64,000 bases of DNA, from the NCBI RefSeq assembly GCF_003171515.1, contig NC_089392.1, forward strand, positions 62,001 to 126,000. The letters are read 5' to 3'. The notes under the pieces are model-generated. The model saw nothing but the letters and a program-made list of their open reading frames with translations. It made no database searches and was not told where the DNA came from. Origin of the DNA: Pyrenophora tritici-repentis. Lineage: Eukaryota > Ascomycota > Dothideomycetes > Pleosporales > Pleosporaceae. Position 1 is the stretch's first letter. The number at the start of each line of letters is the position of its first letter. The translations under genes were made by a program, and so were the position numbers. Positions 36,869 through 47,983 of the stretch are shown piece by piece.

Positions 36869-39800
36869 TGTCTGCCTTTGGAGCGTTGGCGAGGTGATAC
36901 TCATCGACAATGCGATCAACGTAGCTATCCATCGTCATAGAGAGAGAGCGGTTGGGACGATCGCGGAGGATTCGAATTCCCAAGTAGAAACCAATTGGGC
37001 CAAGGTCACGAGCCTTGTATCGATTGAGGAGTTGTGACTTAAGTGCCTTCATAGAGGTCACGTCACGTGTAATAAGGATAAGGTCGTCAACGTACACGAC
37101 TATGATGGCCTTTGTTGTTGGGTTGACGAAGACGCAGGGATCTGCTTCGATGGGCTCGAAGCCGAGATCTTTGAGAGAGTCCTTGAGGTCGTTGTACCAC
37201 AATAGGGCTGACTGACGGAGGCCGTACATGCCGCGGCGAAGGCGAACAATATTCCCAAAGCCAGTACAGCCTGCGGGCAGGCGAAGGAGGACAACGTCAT
37301 CGTCGTCGAGGTGAGCGTTGAGGTAAGCAGTAATCATGTCGATCTGCTCACACTCTAGATCGAAGTAAGCCACAAGGGCGAGGAGGATGCGGAGCGTAGA
37401 AGTTCGGACGACGTAGGAGTAAACCTCGCGGTACCAAATTGATTCTTGTTGCTTGTTGCCGCAAGCCACCATGCGAGCCTTGTCTTTCACGTGATAGCCT
37501 TGAGCGTTGCCTTTATACGTCCACACCCATTGACCTGGGATGATCTCATACTTGGCAATCTCCTCTGCCGTAGCAGGGCGCCAAGTACCGTTGGCGATAA
37601 GAGCGTTGTACTCATCGTCCATTGCGAGTTGTAGATCATCGCGGCGAGGATGTTTGAGAAACTGACGATAGTTGCGAGGCTCCGGTGGAAGTTCTGAAAG
37701 CTTTGAGCCGAGAGTGGGCTTGACGAGAGCCATGGCGAAGCAGCGATCAAAAGTAGATGAAGTGAAGAAAGCACGTGCCCGGCGATTGCGAGGGCCGTGT
37801 ATGATATGAGCTGGGTTGAGGTCCGCGTTAATCTCATGTCGACGCGCTGCCTTGTTGTTACCACGGGTTGGAGGAGCTGGTGGAGCTTCATCATCATCCT
37901 CGAAACCATCAAAGCCATCTCCGCCATCAGCACGAGGTAGCTGATGATTGTCCAAATCGCCGCCATCACCATCTTGCGGAGGAGCGGGTGGAGTTGTAGC
38001 GGCGTCGGCGAGGCGGTTGATGAGAGGTTTAAATGGGAGCACCTTCGGTGATGGTGAAGGGCCGATGATGGGAGACAATGGAGGAGTGGAGGGTGAGTCG
38101 TAGCTATCAAACCGCACGGAGGCGGTGGTAACGATCTCATCAGTCTCTGGGATCCACATCTGGTAGATGTTCTCGCCGATCATACCGACGAGGTGGCCCT
38201 TGTGAGCACGAGGTGCAAATTTGTCACCTTTAACGCGCTTCTGGGCGGGTATATGGGCGTATCCAACATGGCCGAAAGCGTGCATCTTGGCGACGTTTGG
38301 GACTGGGTTTGGGTAGCCTATAGAGCGATTCCAGGCCTCTAAAGGAGTGATCTTTCCTGGGAGGTTGCTGTTGGAGACGAGGTTGTGAATGCGGGCCATA
38401 TATTTGGCTGCGTAGGGCCACAGCTTTATAGGAAGCTTGGCTGCAATAAGAGCTCCGCGAGTTCGATCCTCTGTGATACCGTTGGCGCGCTCTGCAATAC
38501 CATTGCGAGTGGCATCATAAGGTGGTGACGTAACTACCTCGATGCCCACGCTATCGAAGTACTGCTTGTTGCTGGCGTTAATAAACTCGCGAGCGTTGTC
38601 GGTATGGATAGTGATGGTAAAGCCTTTGGCCTTCATAGCTTTGCACCAATTAATAAGCTGTTGGCCTAGTACAGCGCGGCTGTCTGATGTGAATAGCCAC
38701 TGTCGGCGTGACTTGCCATCCGTGATAGGCATGAAGTAACGCTCTCCATCTTTTCCAGGTATAGTGATGGGGCCGACGACATCGACATGGACCTTGCCAA
38801 GCGCTGTATTGGGTGGAGTTTGTTGAATTCGAGAGATATTTCGCTTTGATTTGGAGAGGCCGCAGGGCTCGCAGTTGGTGACGGTAGAAGTAGTGAGCTT
38901 CATCCCATGTACAACTTTTGCAGTGTCCTTAATAGCGTCTATTCCAGCGTGTCCCATGATATGATGCCAGTCGGTGGCTGGCCGTGAGGATGAGGGCTCA
39001 TCGGCAGAGCTTCGATAGCAAACAAGAGAGGCGTATGAGAGAGCGGCCGGCGCCTTGGAGGATTCTGTAACTACGAGAAAGTTGGGTATACCGTCGATCT
39101 CTGGTAAGTAAGCTAGCTCCTCATCTGAGGCAGTGTACAATTTGTCCTTGCCCGAGTGATACCACACTCCCGCGCGCTTGAATGGAGCTTGGGAGATGAC
39201 GTTGGTGGCGAAATCGGGGCAGTAGAGGACGTTTTGGAGTGAGATCTTCTCTGTTGTTCCGTCGGCTTTGACGACTTCAAGGCGTACAGTGCCAACGCCG
39301 GCGGCGGTGGTTGATCCGGTAGAGCCGTGTACGTCATTGTCGATTGGAGCGTATTCGTAAAATTTCGAGCGGTTATTGAAGACGTGCCGGTTAGCGGCAG
39401 TGTCGTAGCAGTACCGCTGTTGATAGTCGTGATTGGAGACTGCCTTCTTGAGGAGAGTCGGAGAGACGAAGGTGGCGACTGTCACGTATGAGTGAGCATC
39501 GTACTGATCAGCATCGTCGTCGTTGCTGTTCTTGGCCACTGTAACGTTTGTACGAGCTGCTGCAGCTGCGGCCTTCTTAGCGGCATTGTCTGCGGTGCGC
39601 TTCTTAACATTATCTGGGGTGAGAGAAGGGTGAAGTTTCCAGCAAAGCTCATTAGGTCCTGGGTGCTCTCGCTTGCAGTGATCGCACATTCCAACAGGCT
39701 GAGGAGTACGCTTCTGTTGGTTGTTATTGCGCGTCGGCAGAGACGAAGGAGTAGGAGTAGAGTTCTGGTTGCTGTTGTTGCCATTGCCGCGGCCATTTAG

Positions 39801-40751
39801 GCGTGTGAGAACGCGCTTCTCCTCCGCTTGTTTAGAGACGGAGAGGAAAGTCTTCACGGGCTCATCTGGGGCATGGCGTAGGTGATCCTCGAGTGACGCG
39901 ACGAGCGTGTCGATAGACCATGTATGGCCTTGGCGGAGGTCGTTATTGCGAGCTTCTACCCACTGTGGGAGTACACGAGCTAAGCCGTGAAGGAAGTGGA
40001 TGATGAGCAGGTCTTCGATGTCGCGGTCGGCGGATGTACCAGGTACTGCTGAAGGCTTCTTCCATCCAAGTGTGATGCCTTGTACCGTGATGTCATTAAT
40101 TATCTCGCGAAACTTTCCAATATAGCTGCGGACTGTGGGTTGGGTCTCAGCGCGGAGGTCGATGAAGGCAGTCCACGCGAGAGCAGCATTGGCGTAGTCA
40201 CCGTTGCTGTTTAGGTCCTTGAGAGCCTTGTACATATCGTGGGCGGTGGGGCAAGTGCGCACCTGAGCTACGAGAGGCTTGTCAATGGATGAGAGTATGG
40301 TGTTTTGGAGTCGGGCATCTCGGGCGACCCATGAGTCAAGCGCAAGCTTGTCCTCTTTAAGTAGCTGTCGAGCCTCATTGTTGAACGGTCCTATAGTCTT
40401 GTTGAGTTTGCCGACACGGTCAAGCTCGGCTTGGATAACGTCTGTTGAGGTGCCTAATGGATGAGTGATCGGGCGCTGCATGGCGGTAATGCGATATTTG
40501 TCGTCTGTAGCGTCAAATTCTGGGCGCGGAGCGCCATCTAGGACGGCTACAGCGCCATCGGCGGCTGCGTAATTGATGAGTTGTTTAATCCAGTCCTTCC
40601 AGTTTTTGCCGTCGGCTGCAAGGCGCGCTGTGACAGCTGTGGAGGAGGTGTAAGTTGCCATCGCGGCGGACGTCGAAGACCGTTCGGCTAGCGATTTTTG
40701 GCGGTGAGCAGCGAGGAGCTCGTCGTCGTCCAAGCGATCGATGAGCTGCAA
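36741..40751 (-). pseudogene. gag-pol: Copia-3 Gag-Pol, main frame
   Basis: 1336 residues as one fused frame. The likely true start is the internal MATYTSSTAVTARLAADGKN, since the earlier Met at 40751 precedes non-conserved sequence. Gag UBN2-like domain (about 30-300), zinc-knuckle-like CDHCKREHPGPNELC (about 354), protease (CYDTAANRHVF), integrase zinc region (MGHAGIDAI ... CEPCGLSKSKR), DDE core (HVDVVGPI; HTDNAREF; NGIAERANG), a Pro/Asp-rich linker, and RVT_2 reverse transcriptase (QIDMITAYLNA; VVYVDDLIL). The frame degenerates after NAPKADNP because of the shift near 36865. Confidence 0.88.
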
Positions 40752-40893
40752 GTTGCGGGGTCACGATTGCTAAAGTGGCGCGCGATTGCGACGTCACCGA
40801 GCTGTTTTGCGGGGAGGGTGATGATCGTGATGAGGCGCGCGGGTCGTCAAAATATCTAATAGAATTATCGTGAGCGACTACGGGAGCGGGTGA

Positions 40894-40905
40894 GGGCTCA
40901 TAACC
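40894..40905 (-). promoter_or_regulatory. Copia-3 primer-binding site (initiator Met-tRNA half)
   Basis: The plus strand reads GGGCTCATAACC next to the 5' LTR, containing the CTCATAA anticodon loop of initiator Met-tRNA plus both stem flanks. Confidence 0.75.
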
Positions 40906-41077
40906 TGTCAAGCGTCAAGGTTTGGGAGAATCATCATGTCGTATTAGAGCTATCGGGAAGAGGTCTATATACGCAGTGGGAGGAGAGAAGGAGCTAGGCC
41001 GTAAAGGTACTAGCGGGTAAATAGGTGGCTGCCTGGTTGCCCAAAGAGGAGCCAAGGGATAAGCCCTATGGCCGACA
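40906..41077 (-). repeat. Copia-3 5' LTR
   Basis: 172-bp LTR. gag starts about 150 bases inward on the minus strand. Confidence 0.95.
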
Positions 41078-44000
41078 AGCTCTCTACTATGTCACGGTTT
41101 GATCTCGAGTTTCACTTCTTCCAAGAGCAGAGCGGCCTGCAGGGCTACATATACTTCTCAGAAGACCTCTTCGCCGCTGAGACGATATCATGCCTAGCGT
41201 TTGTTTTAGAGAGCTTGCTCGACCAGTGTCTCGCCGAACCCGAGACAAAGATTGCGTCAACGCGACTTATGACCGACAAGGCATACGCTCAGCTGAACCA
41301 GATGGAGCTGCTTCAAGTAGAATACAAGACATGTTCTCGAGAGTCAAGTATCGTCGACGTCTTCCGGGAGCAAGTTGCTGCGTGGCCTGCTAAGGTTGCG
41401 GTCAAAGATACATCTGGAGAGATGACCTACGCCCAAGTAGACGCGCAGTCAGACAGAATCGCTCAGACGCTCGCGGCGAGGGTTTTGACTCCCGAAACTG
41501 CAATCGGCGTATTTGCAACTCGACGCTGCGAGACGATTGTCGCCTTTCTTGGCATTCTAAAGGCAGGGTTGGCCTACATGCCTTTTGATACGCAAGCACC
41601 AGCAAGGCGGATTGAATCTATCCTATCATCCTTCTCGGGACAGAAGCTCTTACTAGTTGGCATGGATGTTGAGGCCCCTTTTCTTAGATTGACAGACGTC
41701 GAGTTTGTACGCATTGCCGACATGTTGAACGAGGCCACCGACAATAGTCTCACACGGCGTGCCTTGGAAGGCAATTCCACTCTCAGACCGTTTGCCACCA
41801 GCCTGGCGTACATTATATTCACGTCGGGCTCGACTGGTCAGCCTAAGGGGGTCATGGTAGAGCATCGCGGCATTGTACGCATGGCACAACATGATCGCAT
41901 GGCGGATTTCCGATCAACCAAAGCTACAGCACATATGGCCAACCTTGCGTTTGACGGATCGTCGTGGGAGATATACACCTGTCTCCTAAATGGCGGGACT
42001 CGTCTGCATCGATGCTACTACTGTGCTGGACCAGGATGCCCTACTCGAAGCGTTTACTCGACACAGTATCCGGGTCGCCATCTTCACCCCTGCTCTCCTC
42101 AAGCACTCTCTAGCCGCATCTCCGCGCACAATTGGCACACTTGATGTGCTACTTGTAGGCGGAGACCGAGCTGATCCAGGAGACATGTTCGCAGCACAGA
42201 GCTTGGTAAAGAGTAAGGTAGCCAACGCATATGGGCCGACTGAGAATTCAGCCATAAGCACGCTATATATTTTGACCGAAGACGAGAGGTGTGTAAATGG
42301 TGTGCCTATCGGCAGAGCTATCAGTAGCTCGGGCGCCTATGTCATGGATGCTGAGCAGCAGCTTGTGCCACTTGGTACCATTGGCGAGCTAGTGGTAACT
42401 GGAGACGGTGTTGCGCGAGGATACACAGACCCTAAGCGCAACATCGACCGCTTTGTTACAGTCACTGTCGGCAACACTACTATGCGAGCCTACCGAACGG
42501 GCGACTACGTACGGCAGCGACCCACAGATGGGCAACTTGAATTCTTTGGTCGTATTGATGGGCAGGTCAAGATCAGAGGCCACCGCATTGAGCTTGGAGA
42601 GATCGAGAACGTCCTTTGTAGCCACAGATGCGTGCGCGATGCCGCAGTGGTGTTGGCACAGAAAGACCACAGCACCCAGGGACTCTTTGGCTACGTCACA
42701 CTCAATCAAGAAGCCAGAATGACGGACGATCAGGTTGAGGACAAAAGCCAGCTGCAGCATGTCAACGCATAGGAAGAGCGCTTTGATTCTGAGACTATAT
42801 GGAAGAGACTTCATTGGATGGACATCCATGTACGATGGGAGTAACATTGACAAGGCCGAGATGAACGAGTGGCTAGACGACACCATTCGTGCCATCTATG
42901 CAGTTACTAACGGCCAGCCAGGGCACATCCTAGAGATCGGCTCAGGTACTGGGATGCTTCTCTTCAACCTAAGTAATGGCCTGCAGAGCTACGTGGGGCT
43001 CGATCCGTCTGAGAAGGCAGTCAGATTCATCACGGAGACGGCTAGGTGCACCCCTTTGCTTACGAACAAGGTGCGCATGTACAAGGCCACAGCAACAGAC
43101 ACTAGTCGCATAGAACGGCCCTTCAAGGCCGATCTGGCTATTCTGAACTCAGTCGTGCAGTACTTCCCCAGCCAAGAATATCTGTTCCGGGTAGTGGAAG
43201 ATCTGCTTCATGTTGATGGCATGAAAATGCTGTTCTTTGGCGACATCCGATCTCATGCGCTGCACCGAGAGTTCCTGGCGACGAGGGCACTGCGGATTGC
43301 GGGTAACAGGGCGAGCAAAGAAGAAATTCAACGCATGCTAGAAGACATGGAGCAGGTTGAGCGCGAGCTGCTGATCGATCCTGGGTTTTTTACCTCTTTG
43401 CCGAGTCGTCTACCCAACCTTGTTGAGCACGTAGAGATTCAGCCTAAGAGGATGAAGGCAACTAACGAGCTAAGCTGCTACCGGTACACCGCAATCGTTC
43501 ACACGAAGTATGGAAAGACACTATGCAAAGAGGCGCGACGTGTCCACGAAAGCGAATGGCTTGATTTTGAGAAGCAGAAACTGGATCGTTCATCTCTATT
43601 GCGACGACTGGAGAATCTCTCTAGCGCGCACACCATAGCCGTCAACAATATTCCTCATAGTAAGGCCATCTTCAGTCGGTGCCTCTTAGGCTCCCTGAAC
43701 GACAAAGCGCCAGCCCAGAAGGAGTGGATTTCTTCGGTTCGCCAGCAAGCAGAGCAAACACCGTGTCTTTCCGCTACAGACCTAGTCAATGTGGCTGAAG
43801 AAGCTGGCTGCTGTGTAGAGATCAGCTGGAGCAGACAGTACTCTCAGCGCGGGGGGCTAGACTGCATCTTTTACCGTCGTCAGCCTGGTGATGAAGCGTC
43901 TCGAGTGCTATTCGAGTTCCCTAGCGACCACGCGGATCGACCACAGCACACATTCAGCAACAGACCGTTGCAGCAGCAGTTTATCAAAGAAGTGCAACAC

Positions 44001-44791
44001 CAACTCGAAGAAATTGTGCGACTCCAACTCCCTGCATACATGGCCCCGCAGTCCATTCACATTCTTGAAAAGCTCCCAATCAACGAGAACGGCAAGGTGG
44101 ATCGAAAGGCGCTCGCTCAGAAAACACCGCTCCAGATAACAGGCACTCAAGACGCGAAGCGGCAGCCAGAGACACAGGCCGAACGGACGATGCAGCAGCT
44201 GTGGGCACAGGTGCTAGTTATCGAGGCGAGCCGCATTGGCCTGGACAACAGCTTCTTCCACCTTGGCGGCGACTCCATCACCGCCATGAAGCTGGTGGCC
44301 ATGGCTCGAGAGGAAGGAGTAGGACTCACGGTCGCGAACATCTTTCAGTATCCCACGCTGGTCGATCTGGCAGCTTTGACTAGCCAATGCGCTCCTACCC
44401 TTGGTAGCGACATTGCTCCGTTTTCTCTACTAGATCCCAGCCTGGATGTTGTGCAAGTATGCCAAGAGATTGCCGCAAGCTGCAATGTAGACTCAAGTCT
44501 GATTGAAGACGTCTACCCGTGCTCACCTCTACAGGAGGGTCTAATGTCACTAACGTCGAGGCGAACAGGCAACTATATCATGCAGAGCGTGCTAGAGCTG
44601 CATAGCGACATAGATGAAGGCGCTTTCCGGGCAGCGTGGGAGCAGGTGATCCTGTCATCAGCCGTGCTGCGTACCCGGATCGTGCAGCACAGTATGCTGG
44701 GCCTGTTTCAGGCTGTCGTTGCAGAAGGCATACAGTGGGCCGAGTTTAATGACCTGCAAACGTACCTCGCGAAGGATAAGTCTATAACAAT
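41078..44791 (+). pseudogene. NRPS piece 9: A-nMT-T module and start of C
   Basis: Largest NRPS piece. C-domain end (FDLEFHFFQEQSGLQGYIYF); adenylation domain with A3 (YIIFTSGSTGQPKG), NAYGPTENS (A5), YRTGDYVR (A7) and GQVKIRGHRIELGEIEN (A8). An N-methyltransferase is embedded in the A domain (ILEIGSGTGM, GRDFIGWTSMYDG, about 42790-43500), as in cyclosporin and enniatin synthetases. Then A10 (ENGKVDRKAL), a T domain (DNSFFHLGGDSITAMKL, about 44260) and a new C domain (IEDVYPCSPLQEGLM). Breaks: a frame change near 41995 (within LNGGT), an in-frame TAG at 42770-42772, and another shift near 42795-42805. The module would load and N-methylate one amino acid. Confidence 0.9.
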
Positions 44792-44919
44792 CAGACTCCG
44801 CAACAATCAATCGGATCGGCATGATTGATTCCTATCTAGGTTAAAGGCTGCCTAATGAAGTAATTCTTTAACCTATATAGGAATCAATCATGTCAATCGA
44901 TTGATTGTTGCGGAGTCTG
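44792..44919 (+). mobile_element. MITE-2 copy A (128 bp)
   Basis: Near-palindromic 128-bp element with ends CAGACTCCGCAACAATCAAT, target duplication ATAACAAT at 44784-44791 and 44920-44927. Its ends match hAT-A. It is inserted in the third NRPS C domain. Confidence 0.96.
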
Positions 44920-46348
44920 ATAACAATGCAGCTGGGCGACCTTCTAGCGCGCTATGCACTTGTTAAGGAACGCGAGGGCGAGAAGCGCTGGTTTGTGTGG
45001 ACCATTCACCACACTTTGTACGATGGCTGGTCTCTGCCACGCATCCTAAATGCGGTTGGGAGGGCGTACCGAGAGAATGCAGTCGAGAAGCCCACTGGAT
45101 TCAACGCCTTCATCCAGCATCTTGGCCAGCAAAATCAGGAGGCGATCACGAAGTACTGGCAAGCCACGCTTGCCGACTGCAAAGGGACTGTATTCCCACC
45201 GCTATCGTCATCAGTACAGCAGCCTGTTGCGGATGCAATGCTAGAATACCAGTGCCCGCCACTCCCTAAGACGATATCCAACACAACTATGTCGACGCTA
45301 ATCCGCGCTGCGTGGGCTATTGTCACTGGGAACTATACTAACTCAGATGATGTTGTCTTCGGGGTAACAGTAATAGGCCGGAACGCACCAGTCCCTGGAA
45401 TTGAGGCTATGCTAGGACCTACTATTGCGACAGTACCAGTGCGTGTGCGTTTTCAGAAGGAACTAACTGTGCGAGCTCTTCTTGATACAGTGCAGCAGCA
45501 AGCGACCGAGATGATTCCATATGAGCAAACAGGACTGCAGCGGATCGCCAAGATGGGAGTTGATGCACAGCACGCCTGCAGCTTTCAGACGCTAGTAGTA
45601 GTGCAGCCAGCTAATAGCCATCTGGAGATGAATAAAGAGCTAGGGAAATGGCATAGTCGTTCAGAGCTACAGGACTTTACGACGTATGCGTTAACGGTGC
45701 AGTGCACACTAGCGGTAGAAGGAGTTCAGATCACAGCTAGTTTCGACTCAAGAGCGATAGAGCGATGGCAGGTAGAGAAGATAATAGGCCAGTTCAGCTT
45801 CGTCATGAAACAGATGGCGGAAGCTGACGTTAGAACAACAATTGCCGACATCAATATACTTAGCTCCAAAGACAGACAACAGCTATGGGGATAGAACGCC
45901 AAGGTCCCAGCAGTGGTGGTGCGGTGTGTGCACGACCTGTTTATGGAGCAGGCAATGGCACGGCCCACTGCGCCCGCTATCTGCGCGTGGGATGGCGAGA
46001 TGACGTACGGCGAGCTGGACGCGCTGTCCTCTAGGATAGCCGGCCATCTAGTTGAACTGGGAGTCAAGCCAGAAGTTATTGTCCCCCTCTGCTTTGAAAA
46101 GTCGATGTGGACAGTGGTAGCAATGCTCGCTGTGCTTAAGGCTGGCGGGGCGTTCGCACCTCTCGACCCAGAGCATCCAGCAAGTCGGCACGAGGAGATC
46201 TTTCGGCAGACCAAGGCAAGGGTAGTGCTGGCCTCAGAGCGGCACACGTCTCTCTGCAAAAGAGACGGTCGCGCCGTTGTAACAGTCAATAAAGCATCGG
46301 CTTATCAGCTGCTCAGCGAGGCCAGCGAGCGGAGAGTGCACCCGAATG
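44920..46348 (+). pseudogene. NRPS piece 10: third C domain and start of next A
   Basis: Condensation domain with intact HHTLYDG (about 45010), then GIEAMLGPTIATVPVRV and YEQTGLQRIAKM, followed by RQQLW. The frame is broken by TAG at 45892-45894, where piece 2 has Trp (WEWN). The adenylation domain then begins (TYGELDALSSRIAGHL, VLKAGGAFAPLDPEHP) and ends abruptly at MITE-1 copy G, after about 150 residues. Nothing downstream of 46510 continues the NRPS, so the rest of the gene was lost there. Confidence 0.9.
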
Positions 46349-46510
46349 CACAGTCCGCAACAATCAATTAAGTGGGTCCTAGAAGGTTCAGATTGGATTG
46401 ATTGATTACCGCTTTAAGCCTAGTAGTTACCTATAGGAGTTTAAGCCCTACCTAGATAGGTAAGTGGGTCTAGGAGAGTGACCGGATTGAATTGATTGTT
46501 GCGGAGTCTA
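46349..46510 (+). mobile_element. MITE-1 copy G, no target duplication
   Basis: 162-bp MITE with both ends complete. The flanking 8-mers differ (CCCGAATG left, GTGTTGAG right). The right flank starts directly with a TGTTGAG LTR-like end, so a deletion or rearrangement replaced the NRPS sequence to its right. Confidence 0.93.
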
Positions 46511-46511
46511 G

Positions 46512-46849
46512 TGTTGAGTCTCACAGACTCACTCTGTTGTGGTGGGTGCTATTGCTCACCGGGCAGTGCCTGCCACACCAGCATATCATGTGACTCCCAA
46601 GCACCTTCTACCCTGGACTGAACTCAGATATTCTGTGGCGGTTATGAGGATAAGCGGATCACGTGTATCACGTGTGTCACGTGATGGTGATACGTCATGG
46701 TGATACGTCATGTAAACAGACCCTGCTGCTGCCTTCGTAGAAAAGCGAGCAGACAGAACACGAGAAGACAGCAGATACACAATATACTGCTTACTGCCTC
46801 GCGCCGTTACACTTTGATTGATTGCATTCACTGCAACATATTCTCAACA
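46512..46849 (+). repeat. LTR-like sequence with CACGTG motifs
   Basis: 338 bp with inverted ends TGTTGAG and CTCAACA. About 115 bp at the left (46520-46634) matches 51093-51215 in inverted orientation. The right part carries three CACGTG-type and two TACGTCA motifs, possible bHLH/bZIP sites. No target duplication. Best read as a solo LTR or LTR fragment. Confidence 0.55.
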
Positions 46850-46933
46850 GAAATGACTTATTACGTTGCTTTTAGCGGGAAATTGCTAAGGCGGACTTTG
46901 ACGAAGGCCGGTAAAGCCGAATGCTAATTCTAG

Positions 46934-46948
46934 GTATCGGCATCGGTA

Positions 46949-46991
<43 letters not shown>

Positions 46992-47003
46992 TGGTGTTGG
47001 TAT
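46934..47003. repeat. (GGTGTC)n microsatellite
   Basis: About eleven hexamer units, GGTATC/GGTGTC/GGTGTT, the central ones perfect. Around it (46850-47122) no gene is seen. Confidence 0.9.
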
Positions 47004-47122
47004 CAACGTCAATCTCTGCCTCGTCTTGCCGGCCCCTCCGCAAGGGGAACAAGGTCTCTAGTCAACGCAATGCAGTGTTTCGAAAAGCAAGCGTAGAAGC
47101 CGGCTAGGTACCTACGACTACC

Positions 47123-47894
47123 TCACAGCTTTGGCGATGCGCTAGCCTCCCCCCCCCTGGCGAGCCGCTTGTGGTTTCCTGTAAACGTCCCGCTGGCCAT
47201 GGCGGCACAAGTGCTCACGTCCAGCGCCAGAGCGAAAGCGGCTGTCAGCCCAGCGAGGCGTCGCTTCATCCCGGGCCCGTGGCATTTCAGCAGCTCGAGC
47301 GACGCCTTCTGCGCCGCGTAGCCGGTTCCGCCGCCAACAACACCGACAGGCAGAGACAGGAAGAACAGCGACAGCTTGAGGCTCTTTGTCTCTCTGTTGT
47401 ACTCCATGGTCAGGTGGCTCCAGGAGGCCTCTGCCACGCTCACGGCGTCCTGCCCACATGTAATGAACATGGCAGCGACGACGTTGCTTCCAAACTGCCC
47501 GTTGCGCACTTGGCCCTCCCTCATCGACAACCAAACTGTGTAGAGGCGTTCGCTGCTGCATCCGAGGACCTCTTCACACACAACGTTCGAGAGCCCGCCC
47601 CAGGCCAGCACCTGCACCCCGCGCGGCTCTTTCACATTGCCCCACGAGGCTTTCTTGTCCGACGCCATGTCGCCTTCGATGACAAAGTCGCCCACTCCCA
47701 TCTGCGTCGCCGCATCCGTCTCGAAAAACCGATCGCCCGTAGAAGTAGTCGAACTTGACGTGGACAGTCGAGCCGATAACATGTGGCGTGAGCCTTTGGA
47801 GGCGCGCGAAGCGACTCCTGCTTTCGGGGGCTTGCAGGATACGGTCGATGGATCGCTTCCGTGTCGCTGCTGTGGTGGCCCTGGGCATCGACAT
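47123..47894 (-). pseudogene. HMG-CoA reductase-like catalytic domain remnant
   Basis: Resembles the class I HMG-CoA reductase catalytic domain. In one frame FARLQRLTPHVIG and VHVKFDYF match the usual FARLQ...G...L.IRF region. After a shift near 47738 the other frame gives TGD, EGDMASDKKA (Lys pair), FGSNVVAAMFITCGQDA (catalytic Asp of GQD), VGVVGGGTGYAAQ and ASGTFTGNHKR (candidate catalytic His). Regions between TGD and DKK are much shortened, and the whole N-terminal and membrane part is missing. The enzyme family makes mevalonate from HMG-CoA. A functional product is unlikely. Paralogues occur in fungal metabolite clusters. Confidence 0.6.
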
Positions 47895-47983
47895 ACGTTC
47901 TGAGCAATCACTTCGAGATTGTCTACGATTGGGAGCTTAGGACCTGGTGGCGCTCATCGCCTCTGTCTCTAGCAACGCACCGG

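Larger units (their letters stand above)
35833..41077 (-). mobile_element. Copia-3, full-length element
   Basis: 5245-bp Ty1-copia element with 172-bp LTRs that look identical (35833-36004, 40906-41077; TGTCAAGC ... GGCCGACA) and target duplication AGCTC (35828-35832, 41078-41082). gag-pol is one long frame, unlike the other elements here, but has one frameshift. Primer-binding site at 40894-40905 and polypurine tract beside the 3' LTR (CCACCTGGTTCCGGGGGGTG on the minus strand). Confidence 0.95.
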
